Origin: Lachnospiraceae bacterium
GTDB taxonomy: Bacteria > Bacillota > Clostridia > Lachnospirales > Lachnospiraceae
Direction of reading: 5' to 3'
Assembly (NCBI GenBank): GCA_022510745.1
Contig: JAFLSY010000008.1
Coordinates: 62,001-126,000 of the forward strand
Length of the DNA stretch: 64,000 nucleotides
Every line of letters starts with the position of its first letter. Positions within the stretch are counted from its first letter, which is position 1. Below the pieces are notes generated by a model, which did no database searches, had not been told where the DNA came from, and saw only the letters and a program-made list of their open reading frames with translations. This document shows, piece by piece, positions 17,651 to 27,973 of the stretch. The position numbers and the translations under genes are program-made.

Positions 17651-19198
17651 TTATCTCTTCATCTTGGGATCGAAGGCGTCTCTCAAGCCGTCTCCCACAA
17701 AGTTAAAGCCGAGCACCGTAATCAGCAGACAGATACCTGCCGGTATCCATACCCACCAAAAGGCAGTCATTACGTAGGAGTTATTAACATCGGAAATAAT
17801 ATTTCCCCAGGAAGCAAACGGGAATTTTACTCCCAGTCCTAAAAATGACAGAGTCGCCTCGGTTATGATGATACTACCCAGTCCCATGGTGCAGGTTACG
17901 ATCAGCTGCGGAATGACATTGGGTATCAAATGTTTAAAAATACGCCTGGACGCCCGGATACCGCAGGCTTCCGTTGCCGTCATAAACTCCTGCTCCCTCA
18001 GGGAGAGTATTTGGCCTCTCACCAGTCTGGCAATTCCTGCCCAGCCTAAAATACCCAAAATAATCATTAGGTAGAAGATTCTTGCCTGCGCATCCACCTT
18101 CATATTATCCATTGCCGCACCTAAAATGATGATGATGGGCATGGAGGGCACACAGTAAAAAATATCCACGACACGCATGATCAGGTTATCCACCCAACCG
18201 CCGAAGTAACCGGCAACGCCGCCTAAAATAACACCCAACAGGGTTTCAATGAAAACAACAATAAAACCGATGATCAGGGATACCCGTCCGCCGTACATTA
18301 AACGGGTCAGCATATCCATTCCGTTATTGTCCGTCCCCAGAAGATGTTCTTTGGACGGGGAAGCATAGCTGTTATAGACATAGGTTTCCGTTTCCTGCTT
18401 CACGGACCAAACCATGGCGCTCGCGTTATAAGAGATGGCGTATGTATGCTCTTCACCGTCTTCTCCCACATAAACGAATTCATCAATATCCGTTTCCAGC
18501 GCTTCCTCCAGCTTCTCTTTGAAATCTCTGGTCACTACAATGCCGTTTTCCCTGGCTGCCACTACAAAGCGGCTGATGTAGGCAATTTCCATTCCATTGT
18601 ATATAACATTGTCGTACTCATCCAGCGTATAGGTTTCGCCTTCTGCTTCGAAGGAATCCCTACCGTTTACACTAGCTTTCAATGCTTCATATTTTAACGT
18701 AAAGGACGGGTCTGCCATACCGTCCGCCGTATTCACAATATCCTTTGCGGCCACCGCCAACAGCGTACCTTCCGCATCGTAAATGGAATAGAGATCCGGC
18801 CCCTCTTCCGAGATGGTATAACTTACATCCTTATATTCAAAAGCATCCTGCCCTTTTCCCTGAGCCAGCAAAAACTGTGCCTGCAGAATCGTGGCAAATG
18901 CCTGTCCGTCTGCAACAAGATAGCGGAATTCTTCATTGTGAGTCACACCCACATACTCTTTCTCCAGATAGGTATAAGTATAGAACTGCTCCGTCTGTCC
19001 ATAAGGTATCAGCAGACCTCCTATAAAGGAGAGTATGAACATGGCCGTCAGCATGATCAGTCCCAAAACCGCCAGACGGTTGCGGAAAAACCGCTTTGCT
19101 ACCAGCGTTCCCGGAGAAAGTACCCTGACCCGGCGGTCGTCATTTAAGGAATATGTTTCTTGTTCTGCCGGATTGCTTGTCTTAATTTCCTCAGACAT
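17651..19198 (-). CDS. oppC: Oligopeptide ABC transporter permease OppC with large external insert
   Basis: A 515-residue permease, far longer than the usual 300 or so. A normal OppC N-terminus with the first transmembrane helix at about 34-56 is followed by some 220 mostly polar, acidic residues. The standard permease domain then resumes at about 285 (KEHLLGTDNNGMD) with the remaining five helices and the EAA-type loop (ATEACGIRASRRIF). The insert would lie outside the membrane, between helix 1 and helix 2, near the site where OppA docks. Confidence 0.9.
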   Translation of the reverse strand: MSEEIKTSNPAEQETYSLNDDRRVRVLSPGTLVAKRFFRNRLAVLGLIMLTAMFILSFIGGLLIPYGQTEQFYTYTYLEKEYVGVTHNEEFRYLVADGQAFATILQAQFLLAQGKGQDAFEYKDVSYTISEEGPDLYSIYDAEGTLLAVAAKDIVNTADGMADPSFTLKYEALKASVNGRDSFEAEGETYTLDEYDNVIYNGMEIAYISRFVVAARENGIVVTRDFKEKLEEALETDIDEFVYVGEDGEEHTYAISYNASAMVWSVKQETETYVYNSYASPSKEHLLGTDNNGMDMLTRLMYGGRVSLIIGFIVVFIETLLGVILGGVAGYFGGWVDNLIMRVVDIFYCVPSMPIIIILGAAMDNMKVDAQARIFYLMIILGILGWAGIARLVRGQILSLREQEFMTATEACGIRASRRIFKHLIPNVIPQLIVTCTMGLGSIIITEATLSFLGLGVKFPFASWGNIISDVNNSYVMTAFWWVWIPAGICLLITVLGFNFVGDGLRDAFDPKMKR

Positions 19199-19213
19199 CT
19201 TCTTTCTCCTTTC

Positions 19214-20203
19214 TTATGCCGTTATTCGCACTCTGGGATCCACCACCGCATATAGGATGTCGGATATCAGATTGCCTGTCAAAGTCAAAATTGCAATAAA
19301 AGTCAGATAAAACATGGTAAATGGAATATCACCCGCCACCATTGCCTGATAAGAGGCATATCCGATTCCGGGAATGGAAAACAGCGTTTCAGTAATCAGC
19401 GCACCGGAAAACAGTCCCGGCAGTGAGCCACCGATAATCGTAACCAGCGGAATCATGGTATTTCGGAAAGCGTGGCGATAAATAACCTTACGCTCACTCA
19501 CACCCTTAGCCCTTGCCGTTCGGATATAGTCCGCGTTTAAAACTTCCAGCATATTGGTTCGGGTATAACGCATCAGGGAACCGATGGAGCCGATGGTCAA
19601 TGTCGCAATGGGAAGCACCAGATGCCTGCACTTGTCCAAAAGCTGACCAATATCGTCTAACTGTGCAAAATTACGCCCCACCATACCATGGGTATCGAAC
19701 CAGCCCAATTTTACGGCAAATATTAACTTTAAAATAGTTGCAAAGAAGAAGGTCGGAAGGCTGATACCCACCAATGCGCTTGCCGACACGATATAATCGG
19801 TTTTGGAATACTGCTTAGTCGCTGCCAGAATACCCAGAGGAATGGATATTAACAGTTCTAAAACCAGCACAATGGCACCCATGATGAAGGAAACGCCTAT
19901 AACGCTTTTAAACTCCTCTACTACGGGTACGGTAAACCTCCAGCTGTCACCGAAATTTCCCGTAAAAAAGTCCTTCAGCCAGTGTACATAGCCCACCGGT
20001 ATCGGCTGATCCAGACCGTAAGAAGCATTCAACTGATCCAGCCACTCCTGATAAGGTTTAGAACCCGGTTTGGTTGCCAGCTGCATCGCCATGGTCTCTA
20101 CATAGCTGGTGGGCAGACAACGAATCAGGGTGTAAATAATCAGCGTGACAAAAAACAGAATCACGATGGAAAACAAAATACGCTTGATAATATACTTCCG
20201 CAA
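19214..20203 (-). CDS. oppB: Oligopeptide ABC transporter permease OppB
   Basis: A 329-residue membrane subunit of the peptide importer with six helices, the N-terminal RKYIIKRIL typical of OppB/DppB, and the conserved cytoplasmic loop RTARAKGVSERKVIYRHAFR that contacts the ATPases. The start is a TTG with GGAGG seven bases upstream; no ATG fits. It begins the oppBCDF block, separated from oppA by a strong hairpin. Confidence 0.92.
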   Translation of the reverse strand: MRKYIIKRILFSIVILFFVTLIIYTLIRCLPTSYVETMAMQLATKPGSKPYQEWLDQLNASYGLDQPIPVGYVHWLKDFFTGNFGDSWRFTVPVVEEFKSVIGVSFIMGAIVLVLELLISIPLGILAATKQYSKTDYIVSASALVGISLPTFFFATILKLIFAVKLGWFDTHGMVGRNFAQLDDIGQLLDKCRHLVLPIATLTIGSIGSLMRYTRTNMLEVLNADYIRTARAKGVSERKVIYRHAFRNTMIPLVTIIGGSLPGLFSGALITETLFSIPGIGYASYQAMVAGDIPFTMFYLTFIAILTLTGNLISDILYAVVDPRVRITA

Positions 20204-20332
20204 AGCAATTCCTCCTCTTTCATATATAGTACAACAGTGCCGTTATCAATAGGTGAAACTGCACATCAAGCAGACGCCTCTTACCCGAGTGCGGCCCCTT
20301 GCCATGCAGCTTCAAAACTTTAAATCAGTAAA

Positions 20333-20370
20333 GTGTGCCCACCGCCCCCCAAAGGGGGACGGCAGTACAC
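20333..20370 (-). terminator. Strong hairpin between oppA and oppB
   Basis: A GC-rich stem-loop (CCGCCCCCC-AAA-GGGGGACGG flanked by GTGT/ACAC) lies 19 bases after the oppA stop. No good T-run follows, so it more likely stabilises the oppA message or gives partial termination. Either would keep oppA expressed above oppBCDF. Confidence 0.65.
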
Positions 20371-20388
20371 ATTTAGATTTTTAATATC

Positions 20389-22710
20389 TTATTTCATCTG
20401 AACTGTCTCAAGCTCTGCACCCCAGCCCCAGTAAGGTGTCATATCACCGGGAAGGCTGCTTGCATTTACACGTTCGGAAGATAACAGAACGCATTCGCTT
20501 CTCTGATAGATTGGAATCTCAACCGCATAGTCCATGATGATCTCCATTGCAGCCTGATAAATTGCCTTACGGTAGGTCTGGTCGATGGACTGACGGCCTG
20601 CCATGATCAACTCATCCAGCTCCTCGTCGGAGATATGATAGTAGTTGGTAGTTCCATCCGTATGATATAACTGGAACATATCCGGATCGGAAGATGCCTG
20701 CCATGCAGCACACCATAAGTCCGCAGTACCCTCTTCGAAAGATGCGTACAGATCGGAGGAATTCGCCAAATCGTTAATGGTTAAAGTAAAGCCAATGCTT
20801 GCCAGTGCGTCACTTGCGTTCTTTAAGAGCAGGAAGCTGGGATGGTCGCCCTGTCCGCCGGCACCAATATTCACTTCATGAGTCATGGAGCCGCCTTCGG
20901 GAGCTGCTGTGATCTTACCGTCTTCTACGGTGTAACCTGCTGCTTCAAAATAACCAAGTGCTGCTTCCAGTGCAGCTGCATATTTTTCGTCTCCGCTCAT
21001 ACCTGCGGTATAGATCGGATTGCCATTTACATCGATGGAATAAGCAATCTTATAGCCATCATCGGTAGTCTGGGGTGCTGCCCAGGAGGTATTGGAAATC
21101 GGATAGTTAATAACAGAAGCAGTTTCTCCGTAGTAAGAATCGATTGCTTCGTCACGGTATGCGGCAATCACGGTAGCGATTGCCTTACGCAGTGCCTTGG
21201 ATTCATCGGAATAAGGATCGCCGCCAACACATACTCTGTTGGGGTTGATGCCGATGTAACCGTAGCCGCGGTAATCAATCAGCTTAGTAGTTAAAACAGG
21301 ACCCTCAAGCTGGTCTGCCTGGTCTGCGCTAAAGCCGTTTTCTTGTGCGATCTGTGCCGCAACGTCGGTAGAATAACTGGGATCGGAAACATCTAACGTT
21401 CCTGCCACAACGGCATTTACCTTATCTGCTTCGGAAGACTCCAGATAGTTCAAGTGCGGAATCAGCGGTGCACCCTTATAGTAATCTTCATAGGCATTCA
21501 TATAAACCACACCGTTGGAATAGCTGTTATATACATAGGGACCTGCGCCCAAAGGTTCGCCGGTCTTAGCCTTTACGATGGAGAGATCACCCTTAGGGAA
21601 ACCGAAAGATTCGTTTTCATAATCATAGAGGCTTTCATCACCGTAGTGATGCAGAGGAGCGATGGGCAGACTCATCTGATAGATCATGGTCGCATCCAGC
21701 TCCGTTGCTACAACACGCAGGGAGTAATCGCCGGTTCTCTGAATACCACTGATGCTGTTTACAGCATCACCTGTTTCAATACCAACCTTATAGCTCTCAT
21801 CCAATAAACTCCAAAGAGATTCGGAAGCTGCCTCTACATCGGAAATGGCTGCATAGTCACCGCCGTATTCTTCTACGAGGACATCCCAGAAATCAGCCAC
21901 GGTAGCGCCTGCGGGAGTCGCAAAGCCCCACAAAGGGGTAAGCTCTTCCACGGGAGTTGTCGCATCGCCGTATCCGGCTGCGATCAGATAATCCAGAATA
22001 GTCTGTGCAAAGGCTGCACCGGCTGCGGGCAGACCTTCCTCAAAGAAAGCGGTCTGGGTAGCTTCGTCCCAGTTAGTGAAATCCGTATTATCTTCACCGG
22101 CCTCAATCAACAGTGCATACAACGGCTTCATGCTGGCACGATATTCTGCCACGCCCTCGATCGGAGTGCTGTATAAGGTGGTGCTGCCATCATAAGTGGG
22201 ATCCAGAACAACATACATACCAAAAATAACGTCGTCGATATCTGCACCGACACCGTCGGAGAATACAATATCATCACGCAGGGTGATATCATAATAAACC
22301 GTGCCGTCCGCATTTTCCGTAACAATAATGTCCGCGGGGCCGCTATATGTATAATCGGTACCGTTGTAACTACGGGTTTCCCCTGCGATACCGTTGTTAA
22401 CGGGATTTGCCACACGGTCCGAAGTCAAGGTATACAAGGTAAAAGTCTCCACGATCGTCGTATCGGACGCAGAAGAGGAGAAGAAAGGCGAGAATCTGCC
22501 TTGAAGACCCTGTTCAACAGAAATTACGATCGTATCGTTTGCAGGTTCTGCCCCCCCTGGCTCGGTTTCGGGCGTTTCTGATGTTTCATTGCTGCTTTCG
22601 GTAGATTCGGTGGGATCGGTATTGTCATTTGTCGGATTCTGATTACCGCATGCCGCCAAAGAAGCCGTCATAACGGAAGCAAGCAACAGTGCCAATAGCT
22701 TCTTTTTCAT
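20389..22710 (-). CDS. oppA: Peptide-binding lipoprotein OppA
   Basis: Extracellular solute-binding protein of the importer (SBP_bac_5 family), 773 residues against a usual 530-600. A signal peptide ends in the lipobox LAAC (lipid-modified Cys21), followed by a Thr/Glu-rich linker (about 22-60). The binding fold shows the family pattern [14 protein letters not shown] and PHLNYLES. Extra length includes an acidic region around 200-300. The start follows TTTAGGAGGAATGAATT. It is the first gene of the operon. Confidence 0.92.
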   Translation of the reverse strand: MKKKLLALLLASVMTASLAACGNQNPTNDNTDPTESTESSNETSETPETEPGGAEPANDTIVISVEQGLQGRFSPFFSSSASDTTIVETFTLYTLTSDRVANPVNNGIAGETRSYNGTDYTYSGPADIIVTENADGTVYYDITLRDDIVFSDGVGADIDDVIFGMYVVLDPTYDGSTTLYSTPIEGVAEYRASMKPLYALLIEAGEDNTDFTNWDEATQTAFFEEGLPAAGAAFAQTILDYLIAAGYGDATTPVEELTPLWGFATPAGATVADFWDVLVEEYGGDYAAISDVEAASESLWSLLDESYKVGIETGDAVNSISGIQRTGDYSLRVVATELDATMIYQMSLPIAPLHHYGDESLYDYENESFGFPKGDLSIVKAKTGEPLGAGPYVYNSYSNGVVYMNAYEDYYKGAPLIPHLNYLESSEADKVNAVVAGTLDVSDPSYSTDVAAQIAQENGFSADQADQLEGPVLTTKLIDYRGYGYIGINPNRVCVGGDPYSDESKALRKAIATVIAAYRDEAIDSYYGETASVINYPISNTSWAAPQTTDDGYKIAYSIDVNGNPIYTAGMSGDEKYAAALEAALGYFEAAGYTVEDGKITAAPEGGSMTHEVNIGAGGQGDHPSFLLLKNASDALASIGFTLTINDLANSSDLYASFEEGTADLWCAAWQASSDPDMFQLYHTDGTTNYYHISDEELDELIMAGRQSIDQTYRKAIYQAAMEIIMDYAVEIPIYQRSECVLLSSERVNASSLPGDMTPYWGWGAELETVQMK

Positions 22711-22782
22711 AATTCATTCCTCCTAAACTTTATTTATATAGCTTTGTTCCTGCCGCACAATCCCCATGCCCTGCCAATTAAA

Positions 22783-22820
22783 CAAAAAAGGGTGTGTAGA
22801 ATCCTTTACCCACCCCTTTA
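22783..22820 (-). terminator. Terminator of the yicC-cinA operon
   Basis: On the minus strand AAAGGGGTGGG pairs with CACACCCTTT and is followed by TTTTTTG. It closes the operon whose last gene ends at 22955. The remaining bases between the two genes (22821-22954) are AT-rich, with no gene. Confidence 0.75.
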
Positions 22821-22954
22821 TGCGTAATCAATAAGCTATGCGTTTGTGCGCAAGAATACATCTATGCAAGAATACAGGAAAAAAGAAAAAATGTCAAGAT
22901 GTGTCCGCTTATTTTTTATTTCATCTTTCTTACAAATATGGTGATTATTTCATT

Positions 22955-24733
22955 TTAAAAGGAATTTAAGTACTGCTGATAGTCATCATACATGAAATAA
23001 ATAACATGACCTTCCTCACTCATATTAAGGCCAACCTCCATTCCCATAGGCGTATAGAAAAGAACCAGATCTCCGTCATCTTTCAGCATATTTATAATTT
23101 CTTCGTCCGTATAGTTACCCAGTAGACGGGATTCGTTTTCTAACAGTTCGCGGTCCCTTAAAGTCGCTACAAAGTTCTCATCCACATTTAGTATCGTTGT
23201 ATTGTCCATTATTTCCCCTGTGTGCAGATCAATATTGACACAATAGAAATATAAATCTTGAAAAGGATCGTTCTGTAAACTTAAATAAACGGTTTCTTTG
23301 AATACAATACTCAGAATATCTTCGTCCATATAGGTTACATAGGAATCTACCACACAGTAATAGATATCGTCCGTACTCTTTACTAACGGTTTGAAGCTGT
23401 CTTCAAAGGTTTGATAATAAAATTCATAATCATCACGAAGATTCGTATTAATACGATCCACATGGGGAATATCGTCGGAAGTGATCTGCGGATATTCCAC
23501 CGCGATTAAAATCAGCGCATCCTCCAATACATAATAAGACTCGCGGGCAAAAGAAACCTCATAGGAAAGGTCGTTCCGCAGAGCATTGTAAGGACCGGAA
23601 TAATATGACAGGGAATCATCCTGTCCTTCTTCATTCCAGTTATCCGAGGTTACATCCTCAAATAAATACTTATAAGTGTAACTATTAGCAGGATTGCCAT
23701 CCACGGGATTGCTGTCCACCACGCCATGGCTGTCGTCTTCCGTTTCATCGTCCTTTACTACTTCACTCGTCTCCTCGTCCCGATCCCTGTCCAGTCTGGA
23801 ATCGCCCTTGCTGCCATTCTGAAGGTTATACAGTGCCACCAAGATCAATATGATTACTGCTAACAATACAATACCCAATACCACACATAAAACTGCCACG
23901 GTTCCCTTTTTGGTTTTTTTGTCTGCTGCCTCGGAGGGTATAGCCGGTGCATAGCTGCCATAGGGCTGCTGTACCTGACCGGTCTGCTGCGCATAATAAC
24001 CTTGTGTTTGGCTTGTTTGCTGCTGCGTATAATAGTCCTGTGTCTGGCCTGCAGACTGTTGACCATAATAACCTTGTGTTTGGCCTGCTTGCTGCTGCGT
24101 ATAATAGCCTTGAGGCTGACTGGTGGACTGCTGGCCATAATAGCCCTGTGCCTGACCCGCAGGCTGTTGACCATAATAGCCCTGTGTCTGGCCTGCGGAC
24201 TGCTGTGTGTAATAACCCTGTGCCTGAACTGTTGGCTGCTGTGTATAATAGCCCTGTGATTGAACTGTGGACTGCTGACTATAGTAAGTCTGGGCCGGCC
24301 CCGTGGGCTGCTGTGCGTAATAACTCTGTGTCTGGCCTGCGGACTGCTGGCCATAATAGCCCTGTGATTGAGCTGTGGACTGCTGATCCACGGGTTGTTG
24401 TCCGTAATAACCCTGCATCTGAACCGGCTGTTGTGTGGAATTCATCGTCTGTCCGTATATCTGACCGCTGAACTGTCCTTGAAACTGCTCCTGAGCCGTA
24501 GACTGTGCCTCCGGCTGTGTCTGACTTACGGGCTGTTCCGCTGCTACCTGCTCCTGTGTGGGCTGTTCCGCTGCTGCCTGCTCCTGCACAGGCTGGTCTG
24601 CCGTCGGCTGGATATTTTCTGCCGCCAGCAACTGTATAATTTCCGGATTTTGATAGCCACAGCTCTGGCAGATACCATCCTTGGCCAATGCACCGCACTT
24701 CGAACAAAAATCGAATCTACTGTTCTCTCCCAT
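22955..24733 (-). CDS. Zinc-ribbon membrane protein with YYxQQ prion-like repeats
   Basis: A 592-residue protein of unknown role. A zinc ribbon (Cys10, Cys13, Cys22, Cys25) opens it. A Gln/Ala/Glu-rich stretch (about 45-105) leads into 12 copies of a 12-residue repeat with core [GSTD]YY[GATS]QQ (about 107-250). One transmembrane helix lies at about 279-302. The C-terminal 290 residues are predicted outside and resemble the DUF4163/DUF3298 (RsiV/PdaC-like) fold, with ILSIVFKE and NIDLHTGEIMD. The gene starts inside the end of cinA (17-base overlap), so it is the last gene of that operon. Confidence 0.82.
   Translation of the reverse strand: MGENSRFDFCSKCGALAKDGICQSCGYQNPEIIQLLAAENIQPTADQPVQEQAAAEQPTQEQVAAEQPVSQTQPEAQSTAQEQFQGQFSGQIYGQTMNSTQQPVQMQGYYGQQPVDQQSTAQSQGYYGQQSAGQTQSYYAQQPTGPAQTYYSQQSTVQSQGYYTQQPTVQAQGYYTQQSAGQTQGYYGQQPAGQAQGYYGQQSTSQPQGYYTQQQAGQTQGYYGQQSAGQTQDYYTQQQTSQTQGYYAQQTGQVQQPYGSYAPAIPSEAADKKTKKGTVAVLCVVLGIVLLAVIILILVALYNLQNGSKGDSRLDRDRDEETSEVVKDDETEDDSHGVVDSNPVDGNPANSYTYKYLFEDVTSDNWNEEGQDDSLSYYSGPYNALRNDLSYEVSFARESYYVLEDALILIAVEYPQITSDDIPHVDRINTNLRDDYEFYYQTFEDSFKPLVKSTDDIYYCVVDSYVTYMDEDILSIVFKETVYLSLQNDPFQDLYFYCVNIDLHTGEIMDNTTILNVDENFVATLRDRELLENESRLLGNYTDEEIINMLKDDGDLVLFYTPMGMEVGLNMSEEGHVIYFMYDDYQQYLNSF
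23954..24415 (-). repeat. 36-base coding repeats for YYxQQ units
   Basis: Twelve near-identical 36-base units encode the tyrosine/glutamine repeats. Such an array can change length by slippage or recombination. Confidence 0.85.
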
Positions 24734-25994
24734 CTTTTTTCTCTCCCTCTTTTGCTTGATATTCCAGAATTCTTTTTCTCAACTGTACCAAAGCGGCCGC
24801 AGTCACGCTTTCCCGAATTTTCATACGGTTACCGCCAAAATGGTATTCTTTAACCCATACCCGGCCGCATACATAACACCCGATATATACCAGTCCCACG
24901 GGCTTCTCTACGGTTCCCCCATCCGGTCCGGCAATTCCGGTAACCGCTACCGCCACATCCGCCTCAGCCGCTTTTGCCGCCCCTCTTGCCATCTCTTCCG
25001 CAGTCTGACTGCTCACCGCTCCATAAGCCCGCAGTGTTTCGTCTTTAACACCGACAAGCTTTGTTTTAGCCTCATTGGCATAGGTGACAAATCCTGCTTT
25101 GAAAACCTCTGAGACTCCGGGGACATTGATCATTCTGGCGGCAATCATGCCTCCCGTACAGGATTCTGCGGCAGTCATGGTAAGCTTTTTCCGCATAAGC
25201 AGTTCTGTCAGCGCCTGTTCTAAAGTAACTTCCGCTTCCGTCGTATAGACATGCTCGCCAAACCTTGCTTTTAATTCATCCGCTATCGGCGCTATCAAGG
25301 CAGCAGCCGCTTCTTCACTTTCAGCTTTGGCAGTGATTCTGAAATGTACCTCTCCGGTTTTGGCATAGGGTGCCAGAGTCGGATTGCTCTGGGCATCCAT
25401 CAGATCAGCCACCATGGTTTCCGCCTGACTCTCTCCAATGCCAACAATCTTCACGGTCACGGAGCTGATCACATCCTCCTCCAAAGTCCTTAAAAAGGGC
25501 ATTATACTGTGGGTGAACATAGGTTTTAACTCATTTGGAGGTCCCGGCATAAGAAAAACATAACGGCCGTTATGTGAAATGGCAATACCGGGCGCTGTCC
25601 CGTTCTTATTTTCAATAGCCCTTGCGCCCTGTGGAATCAGCGCCTGTTTCCAGTTGTTTTCTGTGGGTATCATGCCCCTCCTGGTAAAAAAGTCTGCGAT
25701 CAGCCGTCTGGAGGCAGCGTCCTCTACTAAAGGAACGCCCAAAGCCTCGGCCACTGTTTCCTTGGTCAGATCGTCTTTGGTCGGCCCCAGTCCCCCGGAC
25801 AGCAGAACAATGTCGGAACGCTCAAGGGCCGTTTTTAGGGTGGCTAACAGCCTCTCCCGATTGTCTCCCACCACTGTCTGATAGTAGCAGGAAAGTCCCA
25901 GTTCCGCACATTTCTCAGCCAAAAAAGCAGCATTGGTATTCACGATATTTCCCAGCAGAAGCTCCGTCCCCACACAGATGAACTCCACTGTCAT
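24717..25994 (-). CDS. cinA: CinA-like nicotinamide-nucleotide amidase
   Basis: Two-domain protein of 425 residues. The N-terminal MoCF-like domain (about 1-170: ICVGTELLLGNIVNTN, LSGGLGPTKDD) is an ADP-ribose or NMN-related pyrophosphatase in studied members. The C-terminal PncC domain (about 255-415: TAAESCTGGMIAARM, VTGIAGPDGG) deamidates nicotinamide mononucleotide. The ATG at 25994 is spaced correctly from AAGAAGGA; an ATG at 26000 is too close. It follows pgsA by about 15 bases. Confidence 0.93.
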   Translation of the reverse strand: MTVEFICVGTELLLGNIVNTNAAFLAEKCAELGLSCYYQTVVGDNRERLLATLKTALERSDIVLLSGGLGPTKDDLTKETVAEALGVPLVEDAASRRLIADFFTRRGMIPTENNWKQALIPQGARAIENKNGTAPGIAISHNGRYVFLMPGPPNELKPMFTHSIMPFLRTLEEDVISSVTVKIVGIGESQAETMVADLMDAQSNPTLAPYAKTGEVHFRITAKAESEEAAAALIAPIADELKARFGEHVYTTEAEVTLEQALTELLMRKKLTMTAAESCTGGMIAARMINVPGVSEVFKAGFVTYANEAKTKLVGVKDETLRAYGAVSSQTAEEMARGAAKAAEADVAVAVTGIAGPDGGTVEKPVGLVYIGCYVCGRVWVKEYHFGGNRMKIRESVTAAALVQLRKRILEYQAKEGEKKDGREQ

Positions 25995-26009
25995 TTTCAT
26001 TCCTTCTTT

Positions 26010-26606
26010 CTATTTCACATCCGCCATGATACCTCTGTTCTTCCATACATAGTCTATCAGAGATACCACCGTCAGAATCAACGCAATCCATGTTACAATA
26101 CCGGTAATAATATGCAAAACAGAGGCATATCCCGACAGAAAATGGCCATTGTTTACAATCAGCAGACAGATCATCACCATCTGGAAAGTGGTCTTGAACT
26201 TGCCCCAGTAGCTGGCTGCAATGACCACGCCCTTATCGGAAGCTACCAGTCTGAATCCGCTGATAATAAATTCCCTGCTGATGATCACAATGACTATCCA
26301 GGCCGCAAGTCTGCCCATCTCTACCAGACAGATCATGGCAGCACAGACCAAGAGCTTATCCGCCAAAGGATCCATAAACTTACCAAAATTGGTCACCAGA
26401 TTATATTTTCGGGCAATCTTACCGTCAATCAAGTCCGTGAGACTCGCTATGATGAATACCGCCAGTGCGATATAGTCCACATATTCCATAATTCCGCCAA
26501 ATATGGCGGTAAACCAACTCCATTCATGAAATCCGCCTAAAAGCAGAAGCACAAAAGGAAGTATTAAAATTATTCTGAACACGGTGAGCTTATTCGGTAA
26601 ATTCAT
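26010..26606 (-). CDS. pgsA: CDP-diacylglycerol-glycerol-3-phosphate phosphatidyltransferase
   Basis: Makes phosphatidylglycerol phosphate from CDP-diacylglycerol. The 198-residue membrane enzyme has the CDP-alcohol phosphotransferase motif in its usual form: SLTDLIDGKIARKYNLVTNFG, then a GKFMDPLADK block at about 75-100. It begins within the last 17 bases of rimO, with AGGAG seven bases upstream of the ATG, and is followed by cinA. Other CDP-alcohol transferases share the motif, but length, order and sequence fit PgsA. Confidence 0.92.
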   Translation of the reverse strand: MNLPNKLTVFRIILILPFVLLLLGGFHEWSWFTAIFGGIMEYVDYIALAVFIIASLTDLIDGKIARKYNLVTNFGKFMDPLADKLLVCAAMICLVEMGRLAAWIVIVIISREFIISGFRLVASDKGVVIAASYWGKFKTTFQMVMICLLIVNNGHFLSGYASVLHIITGIVTWIALILTVVSLIDYVWKNRGIMADVK

Positions 26607-27927
26607 GATATATTTCTCCTGTTAGATCGTATTCGTTGGAACCTGTGACCTGTACCTTCACAAAATCCCCGCTCATCAACTCCGCTGTCGTATTTAAGAA
26701 AAGATAGCCGTCCACTTCCGGCGCATCTTTGTAGGTACGGGTCACATAAACATCTTCATCGGCTATTTTTCCTTCTACCATGACTGTCAGTACCCGTCCT
26801 ATCATATCTTCCGCTTTCGAAAAGGCAATTTCCTGCTGCAGTTCCATCAGGCCCGCCCGCCTCTCTTCCTTGACCGTCTCCTCTATCTGTCCCTCCATGT
26901 CTGCCGCGGGCGTTCCTTCCTCTTGGGAATAGGTAAAGGCTCCCAGCCTGTCAAACTGCATCTTTTCCACAAAATCCAGCAATTCCTTATGATCTTCCTC
27001 TGTTTCTCCCGGAAATCCGGCAATCAGTGTAGTACGCAGACAGATATCGGGAATTTCCCGGCGCAGCTGCTCGATGATGCTCTGTAACTCCGCCCGATCG
27101 GTACGTCTGCCCATGCGTTTTAATACCTTGTCAGAGGCATGCTGTATGGGAATATCCAGATAATTGCATACCTTCTCTTCCTGCTTTATAACATCTATCA
27201 GCTCTTTTGTGATCTCTTCGGGATAACAGTATAAAAGCCTGATCCAATAGATTCCCGGAACCGCCGCCAGCTTTCTAAGCAGCTTGGGAAGACTCTTTTC
27301 TCCATACAGATCCACCCCGTAAAGAGTGGTTTCCTGTGCCACCAGAATCAGCTCTTTGACACCGCCCTCGGCCAGCTCTTCCGCTTCCTTTATCAGACTC
27401 TCCATGGGAATAGAACGATAGTTACCCCGTACCTTGGGAATAATGCAGTAAGTACAGTGCTTGTCGCAGCCCTCTGCAATTTTCATATAAGCATAGTGCC
27501 CGCCGGTGGTAACGATCCGCTTTTTACCATAGGCAGGTACTTCATTGATATCACGGTAATGATTCCGGCCCTCTCCGGTCAGCACTCCTTCCAGCGCTTC
27601 CGCCACCTGCTCAATGGCCATGGTGCCCAGTATGGCATCTACCTCCGGAATTTCCTTTTGAATTTCTTCTCTGTAACGTTCCGCCAGACAGCCTGCCGCA
27701 ATCAGAGCCTTGATTTGTCCACTTTTTTTAAGCTCCGCCATTTCCAAAAGCGTATTGATGCTTTCTTCCTTGGCGTCATTAATGAAACAGCAGGTATTGA
27801 CTATCACTGCCTCAGCTTCCTCTTCTGCATCCGTAAAGGAAAATCCCTTTTGTGCAAGTATTCCCAGCATCATTTCCGTATCTACCAGATTCTTGTCACA
27901 GCCTAGGGAAATAAACATAATTTTCAT
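26590..27927 (-). CDS. rimO: Ribosomal protein S12 methylthiotransferase RimO
   Basis: Radical-SAM enzyme that methylthiolates an aspartate of ribosomal protein S12. The 445-residue protein has the N-terminal UPF0004 domain with three cluster cysteines (SLGCDKN, NTCCFIND, AGCLAER), the radical-SAM motif CDKHCTYCIIP and a C-terminal TRAM domain. CDKNLVD near the start distinguishes RimO from MiaB. The ATG at 27927 follows AAAGG. It lies between rpoZ and pgsA. Confidence 0.94.
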   Translation of the reverse strand: MKIMFISLGCDKNLVDTEMMLGILAQKGFSFTDAEEEAEAVIVNTCCFINDAKEESINTLLEMAELKKSGQIKALIAAGCLAERYREEIQKEIPEVDAILGTMAIEQVAEALEGVLTGEGRNHYRDINEVPAYGKKRIVTTGGHYAYMKIAEGCDKHCTYCIIPKVRGNYRSIPMESLIKEAEELAEGGVKELILVAQETTLYGVDLYGEKSLPKLLRKLAAVPGIYWIRLLYCYPEEITKELIDVIKQEEKVCNYLDIPIQHASDKVLKRMGRRTDRAELQSIIEQLRREIPDICLRTTLIAGFPGETEEDHKELLDFVEKMQFDRLGAFTYSQEEGTPAADMEGQIEETVKEERRAGLMELQQEIAFSKAEDMIGRVLTVMVEGKIADEDVYVTRTYKDAPEVDGYLFLNTTAELMSGDFVKVQVTGSNEYDLTGEIYHEFTE

Positions 27928-27973
27928 AAAAGGGAACCCTTTCTTTTGAAATCCACAGAAACCGCCCATGATA

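Noticed and set aside
23860-24487. Alternative frames with regular periodicity opposite the YYxQQ repeats
   Set aside because: The periodicity comes from the 36-base coding repeat; no start signals or plausible protein features.
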